Notes: generated from the letters alone by a model not told the origin. Numbered from the stretch's first letter, positions 7,675 to 13,684 are shown. The stretch: DNA of 24,998 nucleotides from a virus (IMGVR_UViG_3300031963_000875:1-24998), one strand, 5' to 3'. Made by a program: numbers and translations.

Positions 7675-8745
7675 GTGGCAGCTAGAAAAGCAACAGACGA
7701 AGAGATACTAGACGCGTTAAAGAAAGCCAACGGTATACGGGCAGTCGCCGCAAGGGCGCTGAAGATCAACGTCCGAACCTTGCAATTTAGGCTTGATAAC
7801 TTCAAAGCACGCGGCGTTGCGATCCCTGAATCGTCCTACGACGGTTATCCTACCCAAGAAGTCTACAAAGACTTTGAATTCACGCCGATTCCAGACGATG
7901 ACGTACCCATCGAGGAACTCATCGCCCAGCGTAAGCGCAAGTTTAGCCATAAGCGCGAACACGAAGAGGCCAGCAAACTTATAACGGTCCGCGTTAAGCT
8001 CAACGGACCTATCGGTATCCTGCACTTTGGCGACCCGCACGTTGACGACGACGGGTGCGACATCGAGGCCATTGAGCGTCACACGGCCCTCGTCAACAAC
8101 ACTAAGGGCATGTTCGCAGCCAATGTTGGAGACACGACCAACAACTGGTGCGGACGCCTTGCACGGCTTTACGCTGACCAAGCGACCTCTGCCTCACAAG
8201 CTTGGCGATTGGCCGAATGGTTCGTCAATCGTTGCACTTGGCTGTACATGATCGGCGGTAACCACGACCTTTGGTCAGGCTCAGGCGACCCGCTGAAATG
8301 GATAGCGCGACAGCAGAATGCGCTCTACAAGGCGTCTGAGGCGCGTATTGCGTTACGGTTCCCGAACGGGCGTGAAGTGCGCGTCAATGCGCGGCACGAT
8401 CACTCAGGTTCGTCGATATGGAACCCGGCGCACGGACCGATGAAGGCCGCGATTATGGGAACCCGCGACCACGTTTACATCGCGGGTCACAAGCACGAGT
8501 CGGCGTACAGCGTCCTCAAAGACCCCATCAGCGGCATTGCCATGCACGCGGTCAAGGTGAGCAGCTACAAGATTTACGACCGCTACGCCAAGGAGCGAGG
8601 GTTCCGAGACAACACCCTCTCGCCGTGTTGTGTGACGACGATTAACCCGCTACTCCCTGAAACTCATCCAGACTTGGTGAAGGTGTGGTGGGAGCCGGAG
8701 GAAGGCGCGGACTATCTAAACCATTTGCGGAGCAAGCTTGCCTAA
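7675..8745 (+). CDS. Calcineurin-like metallophosphoesterase with N-terminal HTH
   Basis: 356 residues from GTG 7675 (GGAG upstream). Residues ~8-45 form a Fis-type helix-turn-helix (ILDALKKANGIRAVAARALK, then VRTLQFRL). The metallophosphoesterase domain follows, with all classical metal ligands in order: GDPHVD at 119-124, GDTTNN at 152-157, GNHD at 195-198, ARHDHSG at 239-245 and GHKHE at 271-275. Such enzymes hydrolyse phosphodiesters or phosphomonoesters with two metal ions; DNA or cyclic nucleotides are possible substrates. The HTH fusion suggests action on nucleic acid. Its last 104 bp overlap the convergent gene at 8642-8905. Confidence 0.85.
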   Translation: MAARKATDEEILDALKKANGIRAVAARALKINVRTLQFRLDNFKARGVAIPESSYDGYPTQEVYKDFEFTPIPDDDVPIEELIAQRKRKFSHKREHEEASKLITVRVKLNGPIGILHFGDPHVDDDGCDIEAIERHTALVNNTKGMFAANVGDTTNNWCGRLARLYADQATSASQAWRLAEWFVNRCTWLYMIGGNHDLWSGSGDPLKWIARQQNALYKASEARIALRFPNGREVRVNARHDHSGSSIWNPAHGPMKAAIMGTRDHVYIAGHKHESAYSVLKDPISGIAMHAVKVSSYKIYDRYAKERGFRDNTLSPCCVTTINPLLPETHPDLVKVWWEPEEGADYLNHLRSKLA

Positions 8746-8905
8746 AGAGTTCGCGTTCGCGCTTGGCGCGTAGGGCGCAATACCGCTGGTGCAGTCGGTT
8801 TACGATTGTCCAGCGGCGCTTGCCGTCAATCTCTTCGTTGAGAGCGGTTAAAACTTCGTCCTCGGTAAAGGACGAGATGGCTTCGTTCAGTTGTTTCCAG
8901 TTCAT
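8642..8905 (-). CDS. Small helical phage protein, function unknown
   Basis: 87 residues from the ATG at 8905; a longer frame exists, but its extra N-terminus is arginine/glycine-rich and unlike a real protein. The sequence MNWKQLNEAISSFTEDEVL, then LNEEIDGKRRWTIVNRLHQR and YCALRAKRERE, matches a pattern I have seen in short phage proteins (acidic helix, KRR linker, RLHQRY helix). The function is unknown. The C-terminus is Pro/Ser-rich. It is the last gene of the leftward cro-like operon, and its 3' end overlaps the end of the convergent phosphoesterase gene by 104 bp. The SD is weak. Confidence 0.65.
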   Translation of the reverse strand: MNWKQLNEAISSFTEDEVLTALNEEIDGKRRWTIVNRLHQRYCALRAKRERELFRQACSANGLDSPRLPPAPTTPSPSLDEFQGVAG

Positions 8906-8922
8906 GCCAGAACTGTAAAACT

Positions 8923-9231
8923 TTATTTGGTACGTTGCAAGTAAAGCGTTTGCAGGGCGACGACCGTTTCCTCGGCGTCCCGACCCTCGTACCACTCGCC
9001 CTTTGGCTCAAATATCGCCTGAAACCGCTTTTGGCCCTCTGAGAGCCGTCCTTGCTTCGACTTGACCTCTACCCAGCAGGTATAGGCCAAACCGTCCATT
9101 AGAGGCTTTACGGCCAATATATCGGGTATGTCGTGTCCGACCGACCCAAAGTCGATCACCTCAAACCCTGCTTTGCGCAGGGCTGAGACGATCTCGGTAT
9201 GGTTCAAATCACGACGTTTGGCGTAGCGCAT
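8923..9231 (-). CDS. VRR-NUC / PD-(D/E)xK-like nuclease
   Basis: 102 residues, starting at a TAATG overlap with the gene before it. The core reads GHDIPDILAVKP (Asp37), then CWVEVKSKQGRLSEGQKRFQ (20 residues, with Glu55, Lys57 and Gln59). This is the D-(15-20)-ExK pattern of the restriction-endonuclease superfamily, and the KQGxLSxGQKxF phrase is characteristic of VRR-NUC-type and resolvase-like phage nucleases. The likely role is structure-specific DNA cleavage in replication or recombination. It sits in an operon with a replication-type protein. Metal-dependent activity is inferred from intact ligands; the substrate is unknown. Confidence 0.75.
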   Translation of the reverse strand: MRYAKRRDLNHTEIVSALRKAGFEVIDFGSVGHDIPDILAVKPLMDGLAYTCWVEVKSKQGRLSEGQKRFQAIFEPKGEWYEGRDAEETVVALQTLYLQRTK

Positions 9232-9545
9232 TACTTCCGTTGGCGGATCAACCTTTCAGCGTCTGCGCTGAATTCAAACCCGTCTACCGGGTAAGAATAC
9301 ATCGAGCCGTCGTTCCACAACACAAACATCTGGCCGTTGACGTAAGCGTAGCAGCCGAAAATGCCGATCTCACCGCCGTTGCCCGTTGTGTAAACGAGAT
9401 GCTGGCCGTCCTTGCACTCGCTTTTAATCAGCGTAAAGACGATCTGCCCTTGGTCTTTGTTGCGCATCGTCCCGAGAATCGTCACCTCTTGGGCTGTTGC
9501 TACTGTCGTCAACGCCGCCATCGCGGCAATCCATAGACTTTTCAT
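9231..9545 (-). CDS. Small secreted (periplasmic) phage protein, paralogue of 15715-16089
   Basis: 104 residues from ATG 9545, which overlaps the upstream stop (TGATG) and follows GGGAGGTG. A signal peptide is clear: basic start, hydrophobic core WIAAMAALTTVATA, probable cleavage before QE. The mature part has two cysteines (SECKDG and FGCYAY), with YTTGNGG and FVLWNDG and SYPVDGF between and after them. The same order (Cys, YTGxG, GCW, VLVW, WPIxxF) occurs in the secreted protein at 15715-16089, so the two are distant paralogues. A disulphide-linked periplasmic protein is predicted. An effect on the envelope, such as superinfection exclusion, is speculation. Confidence 0.75.
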   Translation of the reverse strand: MKSLWIAAMAALTTVATAQEVTILGTMRNKDQGQIVFTLIKSECKDGQHLVYTTGNGGEIGIFGCYAYVNGQMFVLWNDGSMYSYPVDGFEFSADAERLIRQRK

Positions 9546-10078
9546 CACACACCTCCCGTTCGAGCTTTGAGTCGTTGAACACCTTTCTCGCCATAAACTT
9601 CGCGGATAAACGACACGAGAGACGGGTCGCCAAGTATGTCACCGGGTGGCATAGAGCGAACGATCTCGCCGACTTTATCCTTGAGCCATTCGCGGTTGTC
9701 CTGCCCGAACGGGGCTAGGTCTACCGTGTACCGCGCCCACAGGGCTTCCGCGAGTCGCAGTTTTCCAATTGGGGTAATGACGACTTCCTGCCAAGTCTTC
9801 GATGACCGGGCTACGTCAGCCTCAAGGCGGGCTTGTTCGAGGGCGACTTGTTTGTCTGTTTTAACCGGCTTCTCGCCAGGTTGAGGCAGGGCTTTCTTGA
9901 GGTCGAACAGCCCTTGCCACTGATTGCTGATGCTCTGGTCTACAACTTCAGCCTGATCTTTACCGTATCTAGCCAGCTTCAACTTCATCGCGTTTTCGCT
10001 TGCAGGCTTGATCGGTTTCTTGATTGCAGTTCGATAGGCTTTCCATCTCTCCCATGCCTCTGTATCTAGTTCTTGCAT
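9545..10078 (-). CDS. Replication-associated protein (DnaT / phage O C-domain-like)
   Basis: 177 residues behind a strong SD (GGGGGTAAGAG). The N-terminal part reads WERWKAYRTAIKKPIKPAS, then LKLARYGKD and VVDQSISNQWQGLFDLKK. This WxxWxxYR..KKP......Q/SI.N.WQGLF pattern is known from the C-terminal region of phage replication proteins and DnaT-like helicase-loading proteins. Here that block is N-terminal and is followed by a Lys/Pro linker and a helical C-terminal part ending in KARTGG. A role in loading the helicase or organising replication is inferred. It is the first sizeable gene after the cro-like regulator in the leftward operon. Confidence 0.65.
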   Translation of the reverse strand: MQELDTEAWERWKAYRTAIKKPIKPASENAMKLKLARYGKDQAEVVDQSISNQWQGLFDLKKALPQPGEKPVKTDKQVALEQARLEADVARSSKTWQEVVITPIGKLRLAEALWARYTVDLAPFGQDNREWLKDKVGEIVRSMPPGDILGDPSLVSFIREVYGEKGVQRLKARTGGV

Positions 10079-10081
10079 CTC

Positions 10082-10210
10082 TTACCCCCGATGACTGATG
10101 GTGAATTCTGCACGGTACACAGGGATTACGCCTGTAGTAACTCGTGCAGAGATTGATGACTGACGGAGCCATCCTGCTGTCGGCGACTTTTGACGCTTTC
10201 GCGTTGCCAT
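10082..10210 (-). CDS. Possible small basic protein (42 aa)
   Basis: A short frame from ATG 10210 to TAA 10084-10082, preceded by GGGAAG, whose stop lies just inside the SD region of the replication-type gene at 10078. The product is basic at the start (MATRKRQKSP) and then mixed (GWLRQSSISARVTTG, PVYRAEFTISHRG). The tight junction with the next gene and the plausible SD favour a real gene, but it overlaps the alternative frame 10126-10446 and no homologue is recognised. Either or neither may be translated. Confidence 0.4.
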   Translation of the reverse strand: MATRKRQKSPTAGWLRQSSISARVTTGVIPVYRAEFTISHRG

Positions 10211-10446
10211 TCACGCTTCCCGACTACACGCCGCGTGCCCACAGGCTGGCTGCCCCGGTGTGGGTTTAAGTTCAATCTGCGCGTAGTTTCCCCGACCAGA
10301 TCGAACCGAGCGTGTAAGGTAGGTTGACAAACCCAGAACGGGCGGTCACTATTCTGACACGCGAATCTCGTAACTTCAGCGTATGGCAACCAGATTGCCA
10401 CGTCAAGCCCCCGACCGTCCCCCGTTCGGGGGTTTTTCGTTTTCAC
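10126..10446 (-). CDS. Possible arginine-rich protein overlapping an antisense RNA locus
   Basis: A 106-residue frame whose GTG start overlaps the stop of the cro-like gene (GTGA), the junction seen throughout this genome. The protein is Arg/Pro/Trp-rich (GLDVAIWLPYAEVTRFA, FWVCQPTLHARFDLVG, RRVVGKREWQRESVK) without a motif that I can name. It superficially recalls the small Ash-type frames of temperate phages. Against it: no SD, odd composition, competition with the 42-residue frame at 10082-10210, and a promoter plus terminator on the opposite strand inside it. Treat as doubtful. Confidence 0.3.
   Translation of the reverse strand: MKTKNPRTGDGRGLDVAIWLPYAEVTRFACQNSDRPFWVCQPTLHARFDLVGETTRRLNLNPHRGSQPVGTRRVVGKREWQRESVKSRRQQDGSVSHQSLHELLQA
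10324..10352 (+). promoter_or_regulatory. Candidate sigma-70 promoter for a short antisense RNA
   Basis: A perfect -35 hexamer TTGACA (10324-10329), a 17-bp spacer, then CACTAT (10347-10352) as a moderate -10. Transcription would start near 10357-10359 and run rightward, against the leftward operon, to the terminator at 10437. The cro-side promoter at 10648 has the same TTGACAA start and an ACTAT element, so the two may share a regulator. Confidence 0.5.
10357..10437 (+). ncRNA. Candidate ~80-nt antisense RNA (lambda OOP-like)
   Basis: Between the promoter at 10324-10352 and the rho-independent terminator ending at 10437 lies a segment of about 80 nt with no rightward gene. It can form a 6-bp stem (TGGCAA 10384-10389 with TTGCCA 10395-10400, 5-nt loop) and then the terminator hairpin. 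It is antisense to the leftward operon mRNA immediately downstream of the cro-like gene and upstream of the replication-type gene. In lambda, OOP RNA is a ~77-nt transcript of this kind between cII and O. The placement, size and terminator are visible; expression is inferred. Confidence 0.5.
10419..10437 (+). terminator. Rho-independent terminator (rightward)
   Basis: CCCCC (10419-10423), loop GTTC, GGGGG (10428-10432) and TTTTT (10433-10437). It works only in the plus direction, since the complementary strand has no U-run. The neighbouring genes on both sides run leftward to 8642 or start beyond 10709, so it most likely ends the short antisense RNA and keeps rightward transcription out of the cro/early region. 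Confidence 0.8.
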
Positions 10447-10619
10447 GGCTGGCGCTCGTTCACGACAAATTTATTTTTCGTCATCTTTTGAATTTGGTAT
10501 TGCCGCAAGAGCGGTATCCCGCCGTCTTTCCACTGGTAAATGGCCTGCGGATATATGTCGAGCGCCTTTGCCATTGCCTTGACGCTGCCGAAATGTTTGA
10601 TGACCGTTTCTAGTTTCAT
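10443..10619 (-). CDS. Cro-like transcriptional regulator
   Basis: 58 residues from ATG 10619: MKLETVIKHFGSVKAMAKAL (20 residues), then DIYPQAIYQWKDGGIPLLRQ (20 residues), then a basic C-terminus. This is a Cro/YdaS-type helix-turn-helix: GSVKAMAKALDI is the first helix-turn and YPQAIYQWK the recognition helix, close to lambdoid Cro pattern and size. It should bind operators in the divergent region 10620-10708 and control both the leftward operon and the rightward recombination operon. The in-frame ATGs at 10637 and further upstream lack an SD. The chosen ATG starts about 7 nt after a -10 element, so the mRNA may be leaderless. No CI partner is visible in the window. Confidence 0.8.
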   Translation of the reverse strand: MKLETVIKHFGSVKAMAKALDIYPQAIYQWKDGGIPLLRQYQIQKMTKNKFVVNERQP

Positions 10620-10625
10620 GGCGGC

Positions 10626-10654
10626 AGTATGGGCCATAAAAGATTTCTTGACAA
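10626..10654 (-). promoter_or_regulatory. Leftward promoter of the cro-like operon
   Basis: Reading the minus strand: TTGTCA (10654-10649), 17-bp spacer, CATACT (10631-10626; 4 of 6 matches to TATAAT). The predicted start falls at or next to the ATG at 10619, so the regulator mRNA would have essentially no 5' leader, as for lambda cI made from PRM. The -35 overlaps the rightward promoter's -35 almost completely. Confidence 0.6.
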
Positions 10655-10675
10655 GTTTACTGGAAAGCGTACTAT
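10648..10675 (+). promoter_or_regulatory. Rightward early promoter of the recombination operon
   Basis: TTGACA (10648-10653), 16-bp spacer, TACTAT (10670-10675; 4 of 6). It gives a start near 10682 and a ~27-nt leader with AGGAGA before the ATG at 10709. Overlap of its -35 with that of the leftward promoter means that one bound repressor, or one RNA polymerase, would exclude the other direction. Confidence 0.65.
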
Positions 10676-10708
10676 CGACTGCGGGGATTGGCCCCACAGG
10701 AGAAAAAC

Positions 10709-10912
10709 ATGACCTTTCAAGAAGACGAACGGCAGTATGGCCGCGACCTACAGGAACTGACCGAGGCGCAGCTTGCCGCAGAACAGCGTATCCACGCGTT
10801 CCAATGCACTCTCAACGAAATGATGGAAGCCGAAGCGAAGCAAGACGCTTTGCTGCGTCAGGCTATTGACGACATCCGAAAGGCACTTGATGGCCTTGGG
10901 AGAAACACATGA
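10709..10912 (+). CDS. Small helical early protein, function unknown
   Basis: 67 residues from ATG 10709, chosen because CAGGAGA lies 6-7 bases upstream; the longer in-frame start at 10688 has no SD. The protein is a near-continuous charged helix (YGRDLQELTEAQLAAEQRIH, 20 residues, then NEMMEAEAKQDALLRQAIDD) and probably forms a coiled coil. It is the first gene of the rightward operon and overlaps the ERF gene by ATGA. Coupling to ERF suggests a recombination accessory, but no family is recognised. Confidence 0.75.
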   Translation: MTFQEDERQYGRDLQELTEAQLAAEQRIHAFQCTLNEMMEAEAKQDALLRQAIDDIRKALDGLGRNT

Positions 10913-11484
10913 AGGTTTACGAAAAGATTGCTGCCATTACGGCAGAACTCAGCAAGATCGGCATTAGCAAAGACAGCAAGAACCAGTCGCAGGGCTATGC
11001 CTTCCGTGGCATCGACCAGGTGTACGGTGCGCTCTCGCCGCTTCTTGCCAAGCACGGCCTCTGCATCTTGCCGCGTGTCAAAGACCGCGAGGTTATCGAA
11101 AGGCAGAACCGCCAGGGCACGGCGCTTTTCTACGTCACCCTCACCGTAGAGTTTGACTTTGTGGCCGCTGAAGACGGCAGCAAGCACACGGTCGTGACGG
11201 TCGGCGAGGCGATGGACTCTGGCGACAAGGCCAGCAACAAGGCGATGTCTGCGGCTTACAAATACGCCGCGTTTCAGACTTTCTGTATCCCGACGGAGGG
11301 CGACAATGATGCGGACTCTACGACTCACGAGGTGGCTGCTGCGGCGACTGATCCGGGCATTGAGACGGCCATTGACCTCTGCAATACGGTCGAAGACTTA
11401 AACAACCTTTGGAAGTCGATCAGCGAAGCCGAGCGCAAAACCCATACGACGCTATTTAGTAAACGCAAGAAGGCGCTTGCATGA
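10909..11484 (+). CDS. erf: ERF-family single-strand DNA annealing protein (recombinase)
   Basis: 191 residues. The core has GYAFRGIDQVYGALSPLLAK (residues 29-48, 20 residues), a strand-rich segment around FYVTLTVEFDF, and the diagnostic GEAMDSGDKASNKAMSAAYK (99-118, 20 residues) followed by FCIPTEGDNDAD. These are the hallmark blocks of the P22 Erf / ERF superfamily, which anneals complementary single strands and promotes circularisation and recombination of phage DNA. The C-terminal ~50 residues are a helical, less conserved tail. With the YqaJ exonuclease three genes downstream it forms a two-component recombination system. Start ATGA is coupled to the gene before. Confidence 0.92.
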   Translation: MKVYEKIAAITAELSKIGISKDSKNQSQGYAFRGIDQVYGALSPLLAKHGLCILPRVKDREVIERQNRQGTALFYVTLTVEFDFVAAEDGSKHTVVTVGEAMDSGDKASNKAMSAAYKYAAFQTFCIPTEGDNDADSTTHEVAAAATDPGIETAIDLCNTVEDLNNLWKSISEAERKTHTTLFSKRKKALA

Positions 11485-11705
11485 GCGGCGCTTACTACGC
11501 ACAGATGACGGATGGCGAGTTGGTGGGGCACGTTATGGCCCTCGCCGATGATGCCAGCGAAATCTCACAGGCTTTGGCGATGCGCTTACGGGTGCAGAAC
11601 AAACTGCGTAGTGATTCGGAGATGCGAGAGCGACTCGCACAAGAGCGTATCTACAAACTGGAGCGAGAGATACGCGAACTCAAACAAATACTGGAGAGCG
11701 AATAA
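11481..11705 (+). CDS. Small coiled-coil early protein, function unknown
   Basis: 74 residues, coupled by ATGA to the ERF stop and ending in TAATG with the exonuclease gene. The N-terminus is mixed (MSGAYYAQMTDGELVGHVMA, 20 residues) and the second half is a strongly charged helix (RERLAQERIYKLEREIRELK) likely to form a coiled coil. Its position between the annealing protein and the exonuclease suggests a partner or adaptor of that pair. No motif identifies it. Confidence 0.75.
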   Translation: MSGAYYAQMTDGELVGHVMALADDASEISQALAMRLRVQNKLRSDSEMRERLAQERIYKLEREIRELKQILESE

Positions 11706-12319
11706 TGGAACAGCGTTCCGACGATTGGTTCAAGGCACGGCTAGGTAAGGTCACGGCCTCTCGTGTCGCCGATGTGGTCGCTAAGACCCGCAACGGGTAT
11801 GGCGCAAGTCGAGCGAATTACATGGCTGAACTTGTGGTCGAAAGGCTCACGGGTAAACCCACGGAAGGGTTCTCCAATGCAGCAATGCAGTGGGGGACGG
11901 AGCAGGAACCGTTTGCCCGTGATGCTTACGCAGCGCGGTACGGTGAACTTGTGACTGAGGTGGGATTCGTTGACCACCCGAAGATCGCCATGTCTGGTGC
12001 GTCACCCGATGGTCTGGTCGGTGCAACAGGCTTGGTTGAGATCAAGTGTCCGAACACGGCAAACCATATCGAGTATTTACTGAGCCGTGAGCCGCCGCAG
12101 AAGTGGCTGTATCAGATGCAGTGGCAAATGGCCTGCACTGAGCGCGATTGGTGCGATTGGGTGTCCTTTGACAGCCGTATGCCCGAATCGTTGCAGCTTG
12201 TGATCGTGCGCATCCCGCGTGACGACGACACGATTGCGATGCTCGAAGCAGAGATTCAGATTTTCTTGGATGAACTCAACAGCAAGGTCAAAGCCTTGGA
12301 GGAACTGAAAAATGGATAA
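11705..12319 (+). CDS. YqaJ/lambda-Exo-type 5'-3' DNA exonuclease
   Basis: 204 residues. It starts with RSDDWFKARLGKVTAS, the usual opening of YqaJ-type nucleases, which hold the substrate end here. Catalytic positions of the PD-(D/E)xK fold are intact: WGTEQEP (63-69), SPDG with Asp102, and VEIK (Glu112, Lys114), followed by the QMQWQMACT helix. The enzyme should degrade 5' strands of double-stranded DNA ends and give 3' single strands for the ERF protein. Length is typical. It overlaps the next gene by 8 bases. Confidence 0.92.
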   Translation: MEQRSDDWFKARLGKVTASRVADVVAKTRNGYGASRANYMAELVVERLTGKPTEGFSNAAMQWGTEQEPFARDAYAARYGELVTEVGFVDHPKIAMSGASPDGLVGATGLVEIKCPNTANHIEYLLSREPPQKWLYQMQWQMACTERDWCDWVSFDSRMPESLQLVIVRIPRDDDTIAMLEAEIQIFLDELNSKVKALEELKNG

Positions 12320-12590
12320 GCCGTATGTGATGGCCGTGAACAGCGGCAACCTCTTTGCTAATGACAAGGGCGAGAATCCTGCGCGACCCGATTTTACGGG
12401 CGAGGCGAACGTCGATGGCATCGTGTATCGCGTGTCGCTTTGGAAGAAAACGGCAAAGACGGGCAAGACGTACTTGTCGCTGTCGTTCCAAAAGAAGGAC
12501 GCACCCCGTTCTGCGCCACAGAACACTCGTCCTGCGGCAAAAGCCGTGAACGATGAGCCGTTCCACGACGATGAAAAGCTGCCGTTTTGA
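12312..12590 (+). CDS. Putative single-stranded DNA-binding protein
   Basis: 92 residues. The N-terminal part is beta-rich (YVMAVNSGNLF, DFTGEANVDGIVYRVSLWKK), as expected for a small OB-like fold. A short Pro/Gln/Ala linker leads to an acidic, aromatic end, DDEKLPF (residues 86-92), that mimics the DDxIPF tip of bacterial SSB proteins. In SSB that tip recruits nucleases and replication proteins. Location directly after the exonuclease and two genes after ERF supports a ssDNA-binding role. The fold itself is inferred, so the assignment is moderate. Confidence 0.65.
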   Translation: MDKPYVMAVNSGNLFANDKGENPARPDFTGEANVDGIVYRVSLWKKTAKTGKTYLSLSFQKKDAPRSAPQNTRPAAKAVNDEPFHDDEKLPF

Positions 12591-12910
12591 TGATTAGCGA
12601 AGACCGCGCAGAAAAGGCACTACGCTTTCTCGTTGAGACCGACGAGCCGTGCGCGATGGCAAAGGGCGAGGTCGAGCGTACTGAGTTTGCTTACAAGCGA
12701 ACACGGGAAGCCGTCTTCACCCATTCCGAAGGCACGGTGGCAGAGCGTCAAGCTGCGGCAGCGCAGCACAAGACGACACTGGCCGCACACGATGAGTACG
12801 TCAAAGCCTTGCAGACGTACTCGCACATGGCGAACAAGCGTGACACCGAACGGATTGTCTTAGACGTTTATCGGACTATTTCAGCCAACAAACGCATGGG
12901 GAACGTATGA
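12590..12910 (+). CDS. Helical phage early protein, function unknown
   Basis: 106 residues from ATG 12590, overlapping the upstream stop as TGATG; a TTG immediately before is the only longer start. The sequence has RAEKALRFLVETDEPCAMAK (20 residues), then VERTEFAYKRTREAVF and EGTVAERQAAAAQHK, a helical pattern that I have seen in other phage recombination operons, where no function is established. A C-terminal basic segment (ISANKRMGNV) follows. The operon context (ERF, exonuclease, SSB-like) suggests a DNA-metabolism accessory. Confidence 0.75.
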   Translation: MISEDRAEKALRFLVETDEPCAMAKGEVERTEFAYKRTREAVFTHSEGTVAERQAAAAQHKTTLAAHDEYVKALQTYSHMANKRDTERIVLDVYRTISANKRMGNV

Positions 12911-13119
12911 CACAGACAGACGCGATTAGGGCGCATCTGCTGACGGGTGCGCATCTCACACCACTTGAAGCTTTGGACCGCTATGGATGCTTCCGGCTTG
13001 CCGCACGCATTGACGAATTGCGCAAAGAAGGCTTGGACATTGAAACCGTGACTGAGACGAGGAACGGCAAGAAGTTTGCACGGTACGTGCTAAAGGGCCA
13101 GGTGGAGATGTTCGCATGA
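12907..13119 (+). CDS. Small winged-HTH protein (HTH_39-like)
   Basis: 70 residues. The sequence TDAIRAHLLTGAHLTPLEAL, then DRYGCFRLAARIDELRKEGL and DIETVTETRNGKKFARYVL, has the layout of the HTH_39 winged-helix family often seen in phage early operons: a helix, a TPLEAL turn, an RLAARIDELR recognition helix and a beta wing. It could act as a DNA-binding regulator or replication accessory. ATGA-coupled on both sides. The family match is by pattern, not search. Confidence 0.75.
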   Translation: MTQTDAIRAHLLTGAHLTPLEALDRYGCFRLAARIDELRKEGLDIETVTETRNGKKFARYVLKGQVEMFA

Positions 13120-13370
13120 CCCGCGACGACATCATCCGACTGGCGCGAGAGGCAGGAGCGGCGACAGGTCGCCATAGCCCGTACCAGAAAAATGAATCGA
13201 TTATGCCGTTGTGTATGGACGTTGAACGCTTTGCCAACCTCGTTGCCGCAGCCGAGCGGGAGGCGTGTGCAAAAACGTGTGATCAGTTGTCGTGGTCACA
13301 CCCTGACGAAATTACTCGCGTGGCGTTCACTATGGCTGCGGATAAGATTCGGGCGAGGGGAGCCGAATGA
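13116..13370 (+). CDS. Small early protein, tandem paralogue A
   Basis: 84 residues, ATGA-coupled to the HTH gene. It opens with MTRDDIIRLAREAGAATG and contains a helical DVERFANLVAAAEREACAKT (20 residues) segment and a basic end (AADKIRARGAE). The same opening (MTRDELSRLA) and FA-LV helix occur in the gene that follows, so the two look like a tandem duplication. Small proteins with an ERFA..VAAAERE..A helix are common in phage early regions and have no assigned function. Confidence 0.75.
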   Translation: MTRDDIIRLAREAGAATGRHSPYQKNESIMPLCMDVERFANLVAAAEREACAKTCDQLSWSHPDEITRVAFTMAADKIRARGAE

Positions 13371-13684
13371 CCCGTGATGAACTTAGCCGATTAGCCGCAC
13401 AAGCTCTGGCTGACACGCCGAGCAACGGCACGACGAACGAATGGCTCTTGCGGTTTGCCGATTTAGTGACCGAACGGGTCAAGGCAGAGCAAAAGAAAAT
13501 TTGTCCATACGTACAAGGCGAGGAGACGCATTGGTGCTTGCTTGCCGAGAAGGGCCAGCCGCTTACAAATGACGCCATCCAGTTCAAATTTAGTACGATG
13601 GGCGAGGCGTTTACCCCGCTCGAACTTGAGGCATTTCGCTCTGGCGTGCGCTTTGCCGAGCGTAGCCACGGCATCACGGGCTAA
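13367..13684 (+). CDS. Small early protein, tandem paralogue B
   Basis: 105 residues, ATGA-coupled. The opening MTRDELSRLAAQALADT and the helix LLRFADLVTERVKAEQKK mirror the upstream gene, followed by a different C-terminal part (PLELEAFRSGVRFAERS). The pair probably arose by duplication and then diverged in their tails. It is the last gene of the first rightward block, followed by a hairpin with a minus-strand terminator, then the primase/helicase gene. Function unknown. Confidence 0.75.
   Translation: MTRDELSRLAAQALADTPSNGTTNEWLLRFADLVTERVKAEQKKICPYVQGEETHWCLLAEKGQPLTNDAIQFKFSTMGEAFTPLELEAFRSGVRFAERSHGITG

Noticed and set aside
9200-9230. GGTTCAAATC as a tRNA T-arm
   Set aside because: Lies inside the nuclease coding sequence and no cloverleaf arms surround it; no tRNA gene was found in the window.
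10350-10355. TATTCT as the -10 of the antisense promoter
   Set aside because: It gives a 20-bp spacer from TTGACA; CACTAT at 17 bp is the more plausible element.
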